The notes beneath the pieces were generated by a model. The model worked only from the letters and a program-made list of their open reading frames with translations, made no database searches and was not told where the DNA came from. Shown here in pieces: positions 1 to 8,437 of a stretch of DNA of 64,000 nucleotides (positions are counted from its first letter, which is position 1; the number at the start of each line of letters is the position of its first letter). This stretch comes from Bacteroidota bacterium (GTDB taxonomy: Bacteria > Bacteroidota > Bacteroidia > Cytophagales > Cyclobacteriaceae): assembly GCA_018267275.1 (NCBI GenBank), contig JAFDYV010000003.1, positions 310,001 through 374,000 of the forward strand. The letters run 5' to 3'. The translations under genes were made by a program, and so were the position numbers.

Positions 1-74
1 GATGATCCGTACCTCGGCATGACAAAATCGAATTTAAACCAACTTCAATTTCTTCTACTATTTCTCTTGTCATG

Positions 75-92
75 TCAGGCGATAGCGAGACA
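75..92 (+). repeat. short dispersed intergenic repeat, copy 1
   Basis: An 18-base segment, TCAGGCGATAGCGAGACA, matches 16 of 18 bases of 6224-6241 (TCAGGCAATAGCGAGCCA). Both lie in non-coding gaps. Function is unknown and chance similarity is possible. The rest of 1-206 shows no gene; a TAnnTTTG-like box (TATCTTTG) at 182-189 could be the -7 element for trhO, but no matching -33 TTG is visible. Confidence 0.25.
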
Positions 93-206
93 TCTTCTTA
101 TGAGTAGAGCTGCTAATGTACTGGATATCTTTTCGCCAAATGCCGAGTAGAAATCCATTACTTTCTTTTATTTGATTGATGTATCTTTGCAAGATTATTA
201 AACCCT

Positions 207-1232
207 ATGGCGCTTTACAACCGCATCAACGGCAAAGAACTAAAAGCCCGCCTGCAGCAAACCGAGCAGGCGCGCACCACCATTTCATTTTACAAGTACC
301 ACCACATTACAGAACCCAAAACTTTTCGCGATGAACTCTATCGCCTACTAGAGAGTCTGGAAGTACTGGGCCGCATTTATGTGGCCAAAGAAGGCATCAA
401 CGCGCAGATCAGTGTACCCACTTCACTTGTCGAAGACTTTAAAGAAAAGTTATATAGCATCATTTTTCTTAATGGCATCCGCTTGAATACCGCGGTAGAT
501 GACAATGGAAAATCGTTCTTCAAACTAAAGATATTGGTGCGCAACAAAATTGTTGCCGATGGGTTAAACGATGAAACCTTTGACGTAACCGACAAAGGCA
601 CGCATGTGAATGCCAAAGAATTCAACAGCCTTGCCGAAAATCCGAACACCATCATTGTGGACATGCGCAACCACTACGAAAGTGAAGTGGGTCATTTCAA
701 AAATGCCATTTGCCCGGATGTAGACACTTTCCGCGAAGAACTAAAAGTGGTGGAAGACATGCTGCAAACGGAAAAAGATAAAAACCTTTTGATGTACTGC
801 ACTGGGGGTATCCGCTGCGAAAAGGCCAGCGCGTGGTTCAAGCATCGCGGATTTAAAAATGTTTTTCAATTAGATGGCGGCATCATTGAATATGCACGTC
901 AAGTAAAATCACAAGGGTTAGAGAACAAATTTGTAGGTAAAAACTTTGTGTTTGACGAGCGCTTAGGCGAACGCATTTCAGATGACATCATCAGTACGTG
1001 CCACCAATGCGGCAAACCTTGCGATACGCACACCAACTGCAAAAACGATGGTTGTCACTTACTCTTCATTCAGTGTAAGGAGTGTGCAGAAAAATTCAAT
1101 GGCACGTGTTCCACTGAATGCAAAACCGTTCTTGAATTGCCTGCGGAAGAACAAAAGAAAATCCGCAAAGGCATCAACAAAGGTCGACAAGTGTTTAAGA
1201 AAGGGCGCGTGACCGAGAAGGTCGGTAGCTAA
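207..1232 (+). CDS. trhO: tRNA uridine(34) hydroxylase TrhO (YceA family, rhodanese-related)
   Basis: TrhO proteins hydroxylate U34 of certain tRNAs using oxygen, the first step towards 5-oxyacetyl/methoxy-uridine; they act in the cytoplasm. The 341-residue protein has the family order: an N-terminal acylphosphatase-like region (about 25-110), then a rhodanese domain (about 135-235) with active-site loop CTGGIRCEKAS, where Cys198 is the rhodanese-position Cys and Cys204 follows. It ends in a cysteine-rich, zinc-ribbon-like tail (about 265-305: CHQC, CKNDGC, CKEC, CSTEC) and a basic C-terminus. The ATG at 207 gives the usual family length. It appears to be transcribed alone; the gap to the next gene is 119 bp and holds a dispersed repeat. 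Confidence 0.92.
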   Translation: MALYNRINGKELKARLQQTEQARTTISFYKYHHITEPKTFRDELYRLLESLEVLGRIYVAKEGINAQISVPTSLVEDFKEKLYSIIFLNGIRLNTAVDDNGKSFFKLKILVRNKIVADGLNDETFDVTDKGTHVNAKEFNSLAENPNTIIVDMRNHYESEVGHFKNAICPDVDTFREELKVVEDMLQTEKDKNLLMYCTGGIRCEKASAWFKHRGFKNVFQLDGGIIEYARQVKSQGLENKFVGKNFVFDERLGERISDDIISTCHQCGKPCDTHTNCKNDGCHLLFIQCKECAEKFNGTCSTECKTVLELPAEEQKKIRKGINKGRQVFKKGRVTEKVGS

Positions 1233-1249
1233 ATTACAAGTAGTGAATA

Positions 1250-1272
1250 GTTGTTGGTTATCGGTTGTTGGT
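1250..1272 (+). repeat. dispersed intergenic repeat (GTTGTTGG type), copy 1
   Basis: A 23-base tract, two GTTGTTGGT-like words joined by TATCG, matches 21 of 23 bases of the minus strand at 21851-21873 between ilvN and ilvB. The following sequence up to 1340 (CTTCGAACATCTAACCTCGA) resembles the ilvD/ilvE spacer at 25450-25480. The gap has no gene. It looks like a member of a family of short intergenic repeats in this genome. Confidence 0.4.
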
Positions 1273-1351
1273 TTTTCGTAGTCGATCAGTCACCAGTATT
1301 GGGACGTCCACTTCGAACATCTAACCTCGAACTTCAAATCCCAAAAATCCA

Positions 1352-1888
1352 ATGAGCTCAGTGGCTATCAACATCGGCATTATCAACATCAGCGACCGCG
1401 CCAGTCGTGGTGAGTATGAAGATATTCCCGGCAAGGCGATTGTAGCGACTCTCAATGAATTTTTGAAAAGCACGTGGACGCCCGTCTATACAGTCATTCC
1501 AGATGAGCAATACCTAATTGAGCAGACCCTCATTGAAATGGCCGATCAGCAAAACTGTTGCTTGATTGTAACATGTGGAGGCACCGGCCCAGCTGTGCGC
1601 GATGTAACGCCCGAAGCAACAGAAGCAGTGTGCAACAAAATGATGCCCGGTTTTGGGGAATTGATGCGTCACGTGAGTTTGCAGTACGTTCCCACCGCCA
1701 TTTTATCACGACAAACAGCAGGTATTAGAAATAAAACTTTAATCGTAAATTTGCCAGGCAAGCCAAGGGCCATCAGGCAATGTCTGGAGGCCGTCTTCCC
1801 CGCAATACCCTATTGCATCGACCTTTTGGAAGGCCCCTTTTTGGAGTGCAACGAATCAGTAATAAAAGCATTTAGGCCGCAGCCTTAA
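1352..1888 (+). CDS. mog: molybdopterin adenylyltransferase (MogA/MoaB family)
   Basis: MogA-type enzymes adenylate molybdopterin with ATP before molybdate insertion, the late step of molybdenum-cofactor synthesis. The 178-residue length fits the family. The N-terminal strand is NIGIINISDRASRG, and the hallmark substrate loop GGTGPAVRDVTPEA lies at about residues 76-89. A later segment, RNKTLIVNLPGKPRAIRQCLE, is the conserved MoCF-biosynthesis motif containing NLPGKP. No other cofactor gene is adjacent, so the choice between Mog and MoaB rests on sequence alone. The next gene starts 39 bp downstream on the same strand. Confidence 0.85.
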   Translation: MSSVAINIGIINISDRASRGEYEDIPGKAIVATLNEFLKSTWTPVYTVIPDEQYLIEQTLIEMADQQNCCLIVTCGGTGPAVRDVTPEATEAVCNKMMPGFGELMRHVSLQYVPTAILSRQTAGIRNKTLIVNLPGKPRAIRQCLEAVFPAIPYCIDLLEGPFLECNESVIKAFRPQP

Positions 1889-1927
1889 AGCGGAACTTTA
1901 GATAAGTTGAACTGAATTTGAACCTGC

Positions 1928-2908
1928 ATGGCAAGGATAAAATACTATTACGACACCGAGACGTGTAAGTACGAACGCATCAAAACCACCACCAGCGACA
2001 TTGTGTTGAATACACTCGGTTTGTTGGCACTCACGCTAGGCATGGCGGTGGGCATTGTGTTTCTGTTCTACAATTATTTCGAATCGCCACGCGAAATGTT
2101 TTTGAAAAATGAGGTGAAGGAACTCGAATACCTCTATCAAAATCTGCAGAGTGAAGTGGCGAAGCTTGATAAAGAATTGGCCAGCATGCAATACCGCGAT
2201 GACAACATTTACCGCGCTGTGCTGGGCGCAGAACCGATAGACCCCAGCGTGCGAGAGGCCGGTGTAGGCGGTGCCGATCGCTACGAAGAAATCAAAAAGA
2301 AAAACATTGTGCACGAAGATGTGGTGCTGAAACTCTACGAGCGCGTAGACAAACTCAAGCGCAAAGTGTACATCGAATCGAAATCGCAAGATGAAATTAT
2401 TGCGCTGGCCGAGAACAAAGAAAAATTGTTTGCAGCCATCCCCGCCATTCAACCGGTGGCCAACAAAGAATTGATTGCGTTGGCCTCGGGTTTTGGCATG
2501 CGCATTCACCCTGTATATAAAGTGCGCAAGATGCATACAGGTGTAGATTTTGCCGCACCTATTGGTACACCAATTTACGCCACAGCCGATGGCACCATTG
2601 ATAAACTGGAAGTGAGTTTTAGCGGCTACGGAAAAGTGATTGAGATTGACCATGGTTTTGGCTACCGCACGCGCTTCGCGCACATGCACGGTTTTGCAGT
2701 GCACCAAGGGCAGCGCGTAAAACGTGGCGACCTGATTGGCTACGTGGGCGACACCGGTTTATCTACCGCACCGCACTTGCATTACGAAGTGTTTGTAAAC
2801 GGTGTGCTGGTGAACCCCATTCACTATTTCTTCAACGACCTCAACGCAGCCGACTATGCTAAAATTATTGAGTTGGCTTCAGTTGAAAACCAAAGTTTAG
2901 GAATGTAA
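1928..2908 (+). CDS. membrane-anchored M23 family (LytM) peptidoglycan metallopeptidase
   Basis: M23 endopeptidases cut peptide cross-links of peptidoglycan. The 326-residue protein has a short cytoplasmic N-terminus, one transmembrane segment at about 25-48 (LNTLGLLALTLGMAVGIVFL), a helical coiled-coil-like region at about 55-150, and a C-terminal LytM domain at about 185-300. Zinc ligands are visible as H-x3-D in MHTGVDFAAP and the HLHYE motif; the other conserved His is in FAHMHGF. All catalytic positions appear intact, so this may be an active enzyme rather than an EnvC/NlpD-like activator. The gene ends just before a strong inverted repeat shared with the convergent gene at 2973. Confidence 0.88.
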   Translation: MARIKYYYDTETCKYERIKTTTSDIVLNTLGLLALTLGMAVGIVFLFYNYFESPREMFLKNEVKELEYLYQNLQSEVAKLDKELASMQYRDDNIYRAVLGAEPIDPSVREAGVGGADRYEEIKKKNIVHEDVVLKLYERVDKLKRKVYIESKSQDEIIALAENKEKLFAAIPAIQPVANKELIALASGFGMRIHPVYKVRKMHTGVDFAAPIGTPIYATADGTIDKLEVSFSGYGKVIEIDHGFGYRTRFAHMHGFAVHQGQRVKRGDLIGYVGDTGLSTAPHLHYEVFVNGVLVNPIHYFFNDLNAADYAKIIELASVENQSLGM

Positions 2909-2962
2909 GGGAATCTAATTTTGATCTAGAAAAGATAGTGTTCTCTCCAAAATTTGATTCCC
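2909..2962. terminator. bidirectional terminator-like inverted repeat
   Basis: The arms GGGAATCTAATTTTG (2909-2923) and CAAAATTTGATTCCC (2948-2962) pair over 15 positions with a single mismatch across a 24-base loop. The element begins directly after the stop codon of the M23 gene and ends 10 bp before the stop of the convergent gene at 2973. There is no long T-run, so its role as a shared terminator is inferred from position and symmetry. Confidence 0.6.
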
Positions 2963-2972
2963 CACAATTCTC

Positions 2973-3266
2973 TCACTTACGAGTCAACGGGTTAACTTGG
3001 TCTAACTCACGTTGCACATCTGCAACCATCTTTTCAATCTTCCTCTTGTGCGACTTCTTGCGAATGTTGAGGTAGCCTTGCAGCGTAATGTCCTTCAATA
3101 GCGTATTTGTTGTATCCTCATAGATATGAATAATCGAGTAAGTTCGGTTGTAACGGTTTGTCTCAACCACCCACGTAAGTGGCTTTGACTGGTTTTGCGC
3201 ATACAATGCACTGGTTCCTAGCAACACAAAAAGAAACGTAGCCTTCAAATTCATTGATGTTTTCAT
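2973..3266 (-). CDS. small secreted protein of unknown function
   Basis: A 97-residue protein with a clear N-terminal signal peptide (lysine, then a hydrophobic stretch ATFLFVLLGTSALYAQ, probable cut after Ala-Gln). The mature part of about 70 residues is basic at its end and predicted mixed alpha/beta (PLTWVVETNRYNRTYSIIHIYED). It is not recognised. The start could be the first Met or the Met four residues later; both keep the signal. It faces the M23 gene convergently and the LytS gene divergently. A similar short tail (a helix with KSHKRKIEKM) suggests an exported soluble protein. Confidence 0.6.
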   Translation of the reverse strand: MKTSMNLKATFLFVLLGTSALYAQNQSKPLTWVVETNRYNRTYSIIHIYEDTTNTLLKDITLQGYLNIRKKSHKRKIEKMVADVQRELDQVNPLTRK

Positions 3267-3463
3267 ATGATTGTTGTTTAATTAATGATCAATCTTACGA
3301 ACGTCTTTGAAGTTATTTTTCCAGATTAGACAAAAGCAAAACGACAGTCGACATAATCGCAAGATTAGTCATCTGAAAATGTTTGGTCGATAGACTAATG
3401 GTTTTGGTCGATAAAAGCCTGCTTCGATATCCTTTGGCTCACTAAATACGTATCTTTATCGAC

Positions 3464-4591
3464 ATGAATCTCGGATCGAAAATTTCCACGCTTGTCCTTT
3501 CAGAAAGCCGAAGCGCACGTATCGGCAGACATATTTTATTTTGGTCAGCATGCTGGGTCTTTTTCGGGATTATCTACGGCAAATATTGGAGAGAAAATGG
3601 AGTCTTTATTCTGAACTTAAAAGTCTCTTTCGTAGAGTCGTTTTTCTTGCTGTCCCCCCACATGTTCTTAACCTACAGCATCATCTATTTCTTGATTCCA
3701 AAATATCTCAACCGTGAACGTTACATTGGCCTTTTTGTAGGCGTACTGGTATGCATACTGTTAGCTGCATTTATTTCGTATGCCATCGGTACAACAGTGG
3801 TAGACAGGTATCGTGTTTGGATGGGGATAGAACCGGTTGCACACCCATTGTTTTACGGCCTCATGGCGGGACTGCGCGGCAGCCTAACAGTAGGTGGCTT
3901 TGCAGTAGCCATTAAGCTGTTGAAGATGTGGTACATTAAGAAACAAGCATTAGAAAAACTTGAAAGAGAGAAACTCCAGGCTGAACTGGCTTTCTTGCGT
4001 GGCCAACTTCAACCTCATTTTATATTTAACACGCTGAACAGTATTTACTCGATGGCGCTACAAAAGCATAACGAAACCCCTACCGCGATTCTGCGCCTGT
4101 CACAACTGCTTCGCTATTCAGTCAGTGAGAGTGAAGAAACGCATGTGCCGTTAGAGCGCGAATTAAACATGCTTCAAGATTATGTTCGGCTGCAGCAAGG
4201 ACGGTTTGGAAATCAATTACAAATTTCTCTGAAGATAGAAGGTAGCACAAATGAAAAAATCATTGCCCCCTTGTTGCTTCTACCCATCATTGAAAATGCC
4301 TTTAAATATGGTGTAGATGAAGTCTTGCAAGAAGGATGGATTAGCATCTCGATTGCCGTAGATCAAAGTGTACTTTCTGCAAAAGTTATCAATGGGATAT
4401 CGGCTCAACGTCCAGCATTACATCACCTCGGGATTGGCCATCAAAATGTGCGCAAGCGACTTGAACTATTGTATCCTAAAACCCATAGGCTTGACATGAT
4501 TGAGGAAGATGACCTATTTATAGTGAACATGCAAATAGATTTAGACGAGTTAATCTATACTAAGAATGAAGCTGCGATGTTTGTTGGTTGA
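3464..4591 (+). CDS. LytS/YehU-type sensor histidine kinase
   Basis: This is a sensor kinase of the His_kinase (PF06580) type that pairs with LytTR regulators. The 375 residues show about four hydrophobic membrane segments (roughly 22-42, 58-78, 87-110 and 130-152), a short coiled linker (LEKLEREKLQAEL), and the H-box QLQPHFIFNTLNSIYSM with phospho-accepting His185. An ATP-binding region follows, with N-box PIIENAFKYGV and G-box GIGHQNVRKRLELLYP. No extracellular sensor domain is apparent, so the signal is probably sensed in the membrane. The gene overlaps the downstream regulator by 26 bp, so the two are almost certainly co-transcribed and translationally coupled. Confidence 0.9.
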   Translation: MNLGSKISTLVLSESRSARIGRHILFWSACWVFFGIIYGKYWRENGVFILNLKVSFVESFFLLSPHMFLTYSIIYFLIPKYLNRERYIGLFVGVLVCILLAAFISYAIGTTVVDRYRVWMGIEPVAHPLFYGLMAGLRGSLTVGGFAVAIKLLKMWYIKKQALEKLEREKLQAELAFLRGQLQPHFIFNTLNSIYSMALQKHNETPTAILRLSQLLRYSVSESEETHVPLERELNMLQDYVRLQQGRFGNQLQISLKIEGSTNEKIIAPLLLLPIIENAFKYGVDEVLQEGWISISIAVDQSVLSAKVINGISAQRPALHHLGIGHQNVRKRLELLYPKTHRLDMIEEDDLFIVNMQIDLDELIYTKNEAAMFVG

Positions 4592-5267
4592 CGATGAGCC
4601 ACCTGCAATTGAGGTCATAAGAACTTTTGCAGCCGCAGTGCCTGCGCTCGATGTTGTCGGTACCTGCCGTCACGCTGTGGAAGCTTTTCACTTCTTACAA
4701 AGCCAAGAAGTCGATTTGATGTTTTTGGACATTCAAATGCCACAATTAACGGGTCTTGAGCTCATCAAAACACTTAAGCAGCCACCAAAAGTAATTTTTA
4801 CTACTGCACACCGCGATCATGCTCTTGAAGCCTTTGAAATTAACGCCCTCGACTACCTTTTAAAACCTATTTCATTCGAGCGTTTTTTAAAAGCAATTCA
4901 AAAAGCGGTTGACCTAGATGTAAAGCTGGCCGAACCACCAACCGAAGATGCTACGGAGGAATTCCTATTTTTCAAATCCGACCGAAAAATGATGAAAGTT
5001 TTGCTCAATCAAATTCTTTTTGTTGAAAGCCTGAAAGACTATGTAAAAATCATCACTCGTGATAAACAATTAATTACAAAACTGACGATCACGTCATTAG
5101 AGGCAATGCTGCCACCTTCAAAATTCATACGCGTACACCGTTCCTTTATCGTTGCCCAACAGGCTGTTGACTCGTTCTCCAATAACTCGCTGTTCATTGG
5201 CAAACACGAAATTCCATTAGGGCCGTTGTACCGATTGGACACCATCAATAAATTGAAAACAAAGTGA
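4566..5267 (+). CDS. LytTR family response regulator
   Basis: A two-domain DNA-binding response regulator of 233 residues. The receiver domain (1-120) has the acidic pair Asp9/Asp10 in LLVDDEPP, the phospho-acceptor Asp55 in LMFLDIQMP, Thr80 in VIFTTAH and the conserved Lys100 in DYLLKP. A LytTR domain follows (about 135-230; FFKSDRKMMKVLLNQILFVESLKDYVKI, then KFIRVHRSFIV). It starts inside the 3' end of the kinase gene, indicating a dedicated pair. No target genes can be named; the divergent neighbour at 5400 is one candidate. Confidence 0.92.
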   Translation: MKLRCLLVDDEPPAIEVIRTFAAAVPALDVVGTCRHAVEAFHFLQSQEVDLMFLDIQMPQLTGLELIKTLKQPPKVIFTTAHRDHALEAFEINALDYLLKPISFERFLKAIQKAVDLDVKLAEPPTEDATEEFLFFKSDRKMMKVLLNQILFVESLKDYVKIITRDKQLITKLTITSLEAMLPPSKFIRVHRSFIVAQQAVDSFSNNSLFIGKHEIPLGPLYRLDTINKLKTK

Positions 5268-5399
5268 TACGGGGCAATACGCGCTCGAAAAGTACCTACC
5301 ACTTACACAGCCTTACTTCGGGATCTTTTTTTCGATGAAACACCTTTCAAAATAGTCTTGCCCTTTGGGGGTATGCCGATTTATTACTGGCGATATCCA

Positions 5400-6080
5400 T
5401 CATTCTCCTAAGTAAGGGTCTTTAATTTTTTTTATTTGATATTTTATGTCAGAAAATTTGACTTCGCACTTAGTACCCGTTGGAGACTGCGCTAAAAACC
5501 CAACTTTAAAATTCCTGGAGCTATTAAATTGCAGATGTCGCACTAAAAACCATTTTTTATTGTCCTCGGAATAGTACAGTGTAATAACGTTGTCGGCTTT
5601 CGCAACTTTGTAAAATACTTTGTTGCTTTTTATCTCAACGGAATTACAATCGTCAGAAATATCTTTTGTGACTACGCTCACTACTCTCCTTGCACCTGTA
5701 TAATCCTTTTCAAAACAGAATTTTACCCAATTCAAACTATCTTGAATCAATACAATTGCGCCACCATCCCACTTGTTAGAGAAAGAATGCTCGATAGATG
5801 TTGAAAAAACAAAGTTGCTATCTGCTGTAAACAAAAGCTTTGGTGCGTTATCAGTATTGTAAGTTACATTGGGGTCTCTGAACATGTCCGTCTTAGGCCC
5901 AGCTACAACGGTCAAGATATCATTGTGGATTTTGTAACTCAACGGTTGGTTATCCCATTCAAGCGTGTAAGGAATTGAATTGATTTTTAAGTTGTCGTTT
6001 TGTTGAGCCGTGGCTTTTTGATGCATGACAATCAACGACACAAACCCAATTACATATTGAAGACAAAATGCGCGTGTCAT
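5400..6080 (-). CDS. secreted DUF1349-like (beta-sandwich) protein
   Basis: A 226-residue exported protein. An N-terminal hydrophobic signal ends near ATAQQ (residue 26). The rest resembles the DUF1349 / concanavalin-like beta-sandwich family found next to carbohydrate enzymes: TLEWDNQPLSYKIHNDILTV, then GPKTDMFRDP, a central DGGAIVLIQDSLNWVKFCFE strand, YYSEDNKKWFLVRHL, and a C-terminal VGFLAQSPTG. The order W-x-K-F-C-F-E followed by a YS-x-D-x-K-x-W motif is typical. No catalytic residues are assigned to the family. It appears to be a single-gene unit on the minus strand. Confidence 0.7.
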   Translation of the reverse strand: MTRAFCLQYVIGFVSLIVMHQKATAQQNDNLKINSIPYTLEWDNQPLSYKIHNDILTVVAGPKTDMFRDPNVTYNTDNAPKLLFTADSNFVFSTSIEHSFSNKWDGGAIVLIQDSLNWVKFCFEKDYTGARRVVSVVTKDISDDCNSVEIKSNKVFYKVAKADNVITLYYSEDNKKWFLVRHLQFNSSRNFKVGFLAQSPTGTKCEVKFSDIKYQIKKIKDPYLGE

Positions 6081-6223
6081 TTAATTATGGTTAAATGTGA
6101 TCGGAAATCGCCAGCCCTTTTGGAATACGTGCATGACGTGTAACCCTGTTTTGCCGCAACTCAATTTACTAATTCCGCTCTAATTGGGCAAGGCGTTAGC
6201 ATGCAACCGTCAAATCGACTTTA

Positions 6224-6241
6224 TCAGGCAATAGCGAGCCA
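6224..6241 (+). repeat. short dispersed intergenic repeat, copy 2
   Basis: TCAGGCAATAGCGAGCCA matches the segment at 75-92 in 16 of 18 positions. It lies in the 211-bp gap between two minus-strand genes, which otherwise shows no coding sequence or clear signal. Confidence 0.25.
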
Positions 6242-6291
6242 CGTTACAAGACCCACAGAAGGTTTACTTTTTTTGTGGTGTATCAAATAGG

Positions 6292-6693
6292 CTACTTCGC
6301 AGACGAAACGTTTTGGACTTCAAAATCCACAACAAAAGGCTCTTCGAGCACGCCTAGTTTGCCCAACAGTTCGCCAAATTTTTTGTGTTCAGGGTGAGGC
6401 AGATAGTTATCACGTGAGTGGGCATTTTTAAACGTGAGCAGATACACGTGTGTAAACCCTTTATTCAAATTCTCAGGGCTGTTGTTGACACCATACTCAA
6501 ATGATGTGATGCCCGGAATCTTATTCTTCAAATCTAAAAAAGCAGAAGTCACTTCGTCTAATTGCGCGGGTGTTGCCGTGCTTTTGTATTTGAACACTAC
6601 AATGTGCTTGACTGCTTTGTTGTTTTGGTAAGCAAAAGCCATGATAATGATGCCTGCAATTATCAGACTAGCGATAAGGTAAATTTTTCTCAT
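6292..6693 (-). CDS. Dabb-family (stress-responsive A/B barrel) exported protein
   Basis: The 133-residue protein starts at the ATG at 6693; a longer reading frame to 6777 adds 28 residues that precede a good signal sequence (MRKIYLIASLIIAGIIIMAFA) and is therefore not favoured. The mature part has the Dabb alpha/beta ferredoxin-like fold pattern: KHIVVFKYKSTATPAQLDEV, then GITSFEYGVNNSPENLNKGFTHVYLLTFKN, and a terminal HPEHKKFGELLGKLG. Dabb proteins form dimeric barrels, and many have no known substrate. The N-terminal export or membrane anchor is unusual for the family and is common in Bacteroidota. Confidence 0.75.
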   Translation of the reverse strand: MRKIYLIASLIIAGIIIMAFAYQNNKAVKHIVVFKYKSTATPAQLDEVTSAFLDLKNKIPGITSFEYGVNNSPENLNKGFTHVYLLTFKNAHSRDNYLPHPEHKKFGELLGKLGVLEEPFVVDFEVQNVSSAK

Positions 6694-6813
6694 AAACTTT
6701 TTTGAAAAGGAAAGATAAGCATTTAGCCTGTGGAAAAGCCATGTGAAAATGAAGTATTTAGTCTTCTGACTGCACACGCATTGTAAATGCGCACGGGCGG
6801 TAGACTGAATAGT

Positions 6814-7602
6814 TTACTCAAATTTGAACGCACTCATAGACAAATTTTTCCACTGAAATCCGCTATAAATCTTAGTTGGTTGTCCACCAAACGCACTTGC
6901 AAACACAAGAGGTAAAAAATGTTCAGACGTTGGGTGTGACTTTAAAAATAGATGGTGGGCATACGAGGAAATTACCTTATCGGTGTAGTTGGTATCTGAA
7001 GTGTCTGAAAGTTGGTTTGTTATGAATTCATCAAAATTCCTTGCCCATGGGGCTGGTTCTATCTCGTGGCCTCCAAATTTCTGAATTTCACTGCGGTTGT
7101 GCACTAAACCACCACTACCAATAAATAAGATATTTTCATTGCGAAGTGGATTCAAGATTTCAGCAATTTTCTTGTGATAAACAGGATCCAGATCAAACTG
7201 TTGCGAAATCTGCAAAACAGGAATGTTTGTATTACGAAAAAGAAGAATTAATGGAATCAAAGCACCGTGGTCCAGACCACGCTTATGATCAGCTTGTACT
7301 TTAATACCATTTGCTTGAAGCTTCTCAATAATGCGTTTGGCTAATTCAGGGTTACCAACTGTTGAATAATTCGTTTGAAACTCTGAAGGAAAACCTTCGT
7401 CCATCTGAATCATTTGCTCTGCCGTTGTGATAGAAATAGACTCTGTTTGCCAATGGCCTGAAAAGAGAACAATTGCAGAAGGGATATTTTTAATGTTCTC
7501 CTCACGAAGCCTTTTGAAGTCTGATCTTAGCTGATTACTAGTAAGAGCTTCGTAAATTGTTCCGTGCGAGATAAACAAAGATGGTTGCTTTAAGTTTTTC
7601 AT
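6814..7602 (-). CDS. ygiD: 4,5-DOPA extradiol dioxygenase-like protein (YgiD/LigB family)
   Basis: A class III extradiol dioxygenase homologue of 262 residues. The LigB-type metal ligands are visible: His13 in LFISHGTI, a His in FSGHWQTES, His107 or nearby in RGLDHGALIPL, and the late His in SGGLVHNR and SEHFLPLVFASAFGG. Bacterial YgiD cleaves L-DOPA and related catechols; the true substrate here is unknown. It lies 4 bp downstream of a DoxX-like gene in the same transcription unit, and the pair is divergent from an HxlR regulator. This arrangement is common for quinone- or catechol-responsive modules. Confidence 0.87.
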   Translation of the reverse strand: MKNLKQPSLFISHGTIYEALTSNQLRSDFKRLREENIKNIPSAIVLFSGHWQTESISITTAEQMIQMDEGFPSEFQTNYSTVGNPELAKRIIEKLQANGIKVQADHKRGLDHGALIPLILLFRNTNIPVLQISQQFDLDPVYHKKIAEILNPLRNENILFIGSGGLVHNRSEIQKFGGHEIEPAPWARNFDEFITNQLSDTSDTNYTDKVISSYAHHLFLKSHPTSEHFLPLVFASAFGGQPTKIYSGFQWKNLSMSAFKFE

Positions 7603-7606
7603 TTCC

Positions 7607-7993
7607 CTAACTGCCCACTTTTTTTGATAAAAAATAAGAAGAAACCAGAATAACTGAGGCTATTGTACCAGGATTTATCCAACCATCACCCGCATTTCCG
7701 TGTGCGATAGCTGCCAACACACAATTACAAAACAAAGCAGAGTAAACCCACTCGTTTAAATTTCTCCAAATATTTGAAGGGATACCTTTCACACCAATCA
7801 GCAATAGCCCTGCACCCAACACCTTTGTGAACGGTAAAATATTTACTAGGTAAGTTGGATAACCCAGATGCTTCATATTTTCCACGACCATGTCATGTTT
7901 TACAATGTAGAAAGTTGCAGAACCCAACATCAATAAGGCAACTAGCCCAGTGGTTATCCAGTACAGGATTGTGATTGTATTTACTCTGATCAT
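7607..7993 (-). CDS. DoxX-like membrane protein
   Basis: A 128-residue four-helix membrane protein. Hydrophobic segments lie at about 8-28 (ITILYWITTGLVALLMLGSATFY), 48-66 (LVNILPFTKVLGAGLLLIG), 78-95 and 105-123. The short KVLGAGLLL segment and overall layout match the DoxX/DoxD family. Members are often next to redox or catechol genes, but the activity is not established. The ATG at 7993 lies 97 bp from the divergent HxlR gene. It is probably the first gene of a two-gene operon with the dioxygenase. Confidence 0.8.
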   Translation of the reverse strand: MIRVNTITILYWITTGLVALLMLGSATFYIVKHDMVVENMKHLGYPTYLVNILPFTKVLGAGLLLIGVKGIPSNIWRNLNEWVYSALFCNCVLAAIAHGNAGDGWINPGTIASVILVSSYFLSKKVGS

Positions 7994-8003
7994 TTTCGAA
8001 TAG

Positions 8004-8044
8004 CTTTTACTTTACTTGTAAAAGTATTTCCGTTGCTATATTTG
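8004..8044 (+). promoter_or_regulatory. HxlR gene promoter with overlapping inverted repeat
   Basis: In the divergent gap an inverted repeat CTTTTAC-N7-GTAAAAG spans 8004-8024. A Bacteroidota-type promoter for the rightward gene can be read as TTG at 8016-8018, 18 bases, then TATATTTG at 8037-8044. The palindrome covers the -33 element, which suits autorepression by the HxlR protein. The binding protein is inferred. Confidence 0.5.
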
Positions 8045-8089
8045 TGAAAGTAGTTTCAAGAAAGTATATCAATATGCTTTTGGAAAGTA

Positions 8090-8437
8090 ATGCTTACAAT
8101 CAACACTTTACGAATGAAAAAAAATAAAAAGAATATTTGTCCGGTTAGCTATGCGATGTCGATAATTGGCGGAAAATGGAAAATAATCGTGATAAGTAGT
8201 TTGGTGAATAAGGGCATGCATCGTTACAAAGAGTTAGAAAGAGCAATTCCAGATGTTACACCTAAAATGCTAGTCAAGGTTTTAAAGGAATTAGAACAAG
8301 AGAAATTGATAGTTCGCAAAGTTTATCCTGAAGTTCCGCCTCGTGTGGAATATTCTGTTACGCCACTTGGCTTGTCGCTGAATAAACTGATTTTGGAAAT
8401 CAACAAGTGGGGCGAGTACCATATGTCGAATTCTTAA
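8090..8437 (+). CDS. HxlR family winged-helix transcriptional regulator
   Basis: A 115-residue HxlR/DUF24 regulator. The hallmark segment CPVSYAMSIIGGKWKIIVISSL contains the N-terminal cysteine used for redox or quinone sensing in characterised members (YodB, CatR, HypR). The winged helix follows (MHRYKELERAIPDVTPKMLVKVLKELEQEKLIVRKVY, then PPRVEYSVTPLG). Start at 8090 or the ATG at 8114 are both possible; the second removes only eight residues. Divergence from DoxX-dioxygenase genes suggests that it controls them. Confidence 0.9.
   Translation: MLTINTLRMKKNKKNICPVSYAMSIIGGKWKIIVISSLVNKGMHRYKELERAIPDVTPKMLVKVLKELEQEKLIVRKVYPEVPPRVEYSVTPLGLSLNKLILEINKWGEYHMSNS

Noticed and set aside
2036..2707. 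A 223-codon frame on the minus strand inside the M23 gene
   Set aside because: It is fully covered by a peptidase with complete motifs on the plus strand; the product is low-complexity and has no family features.
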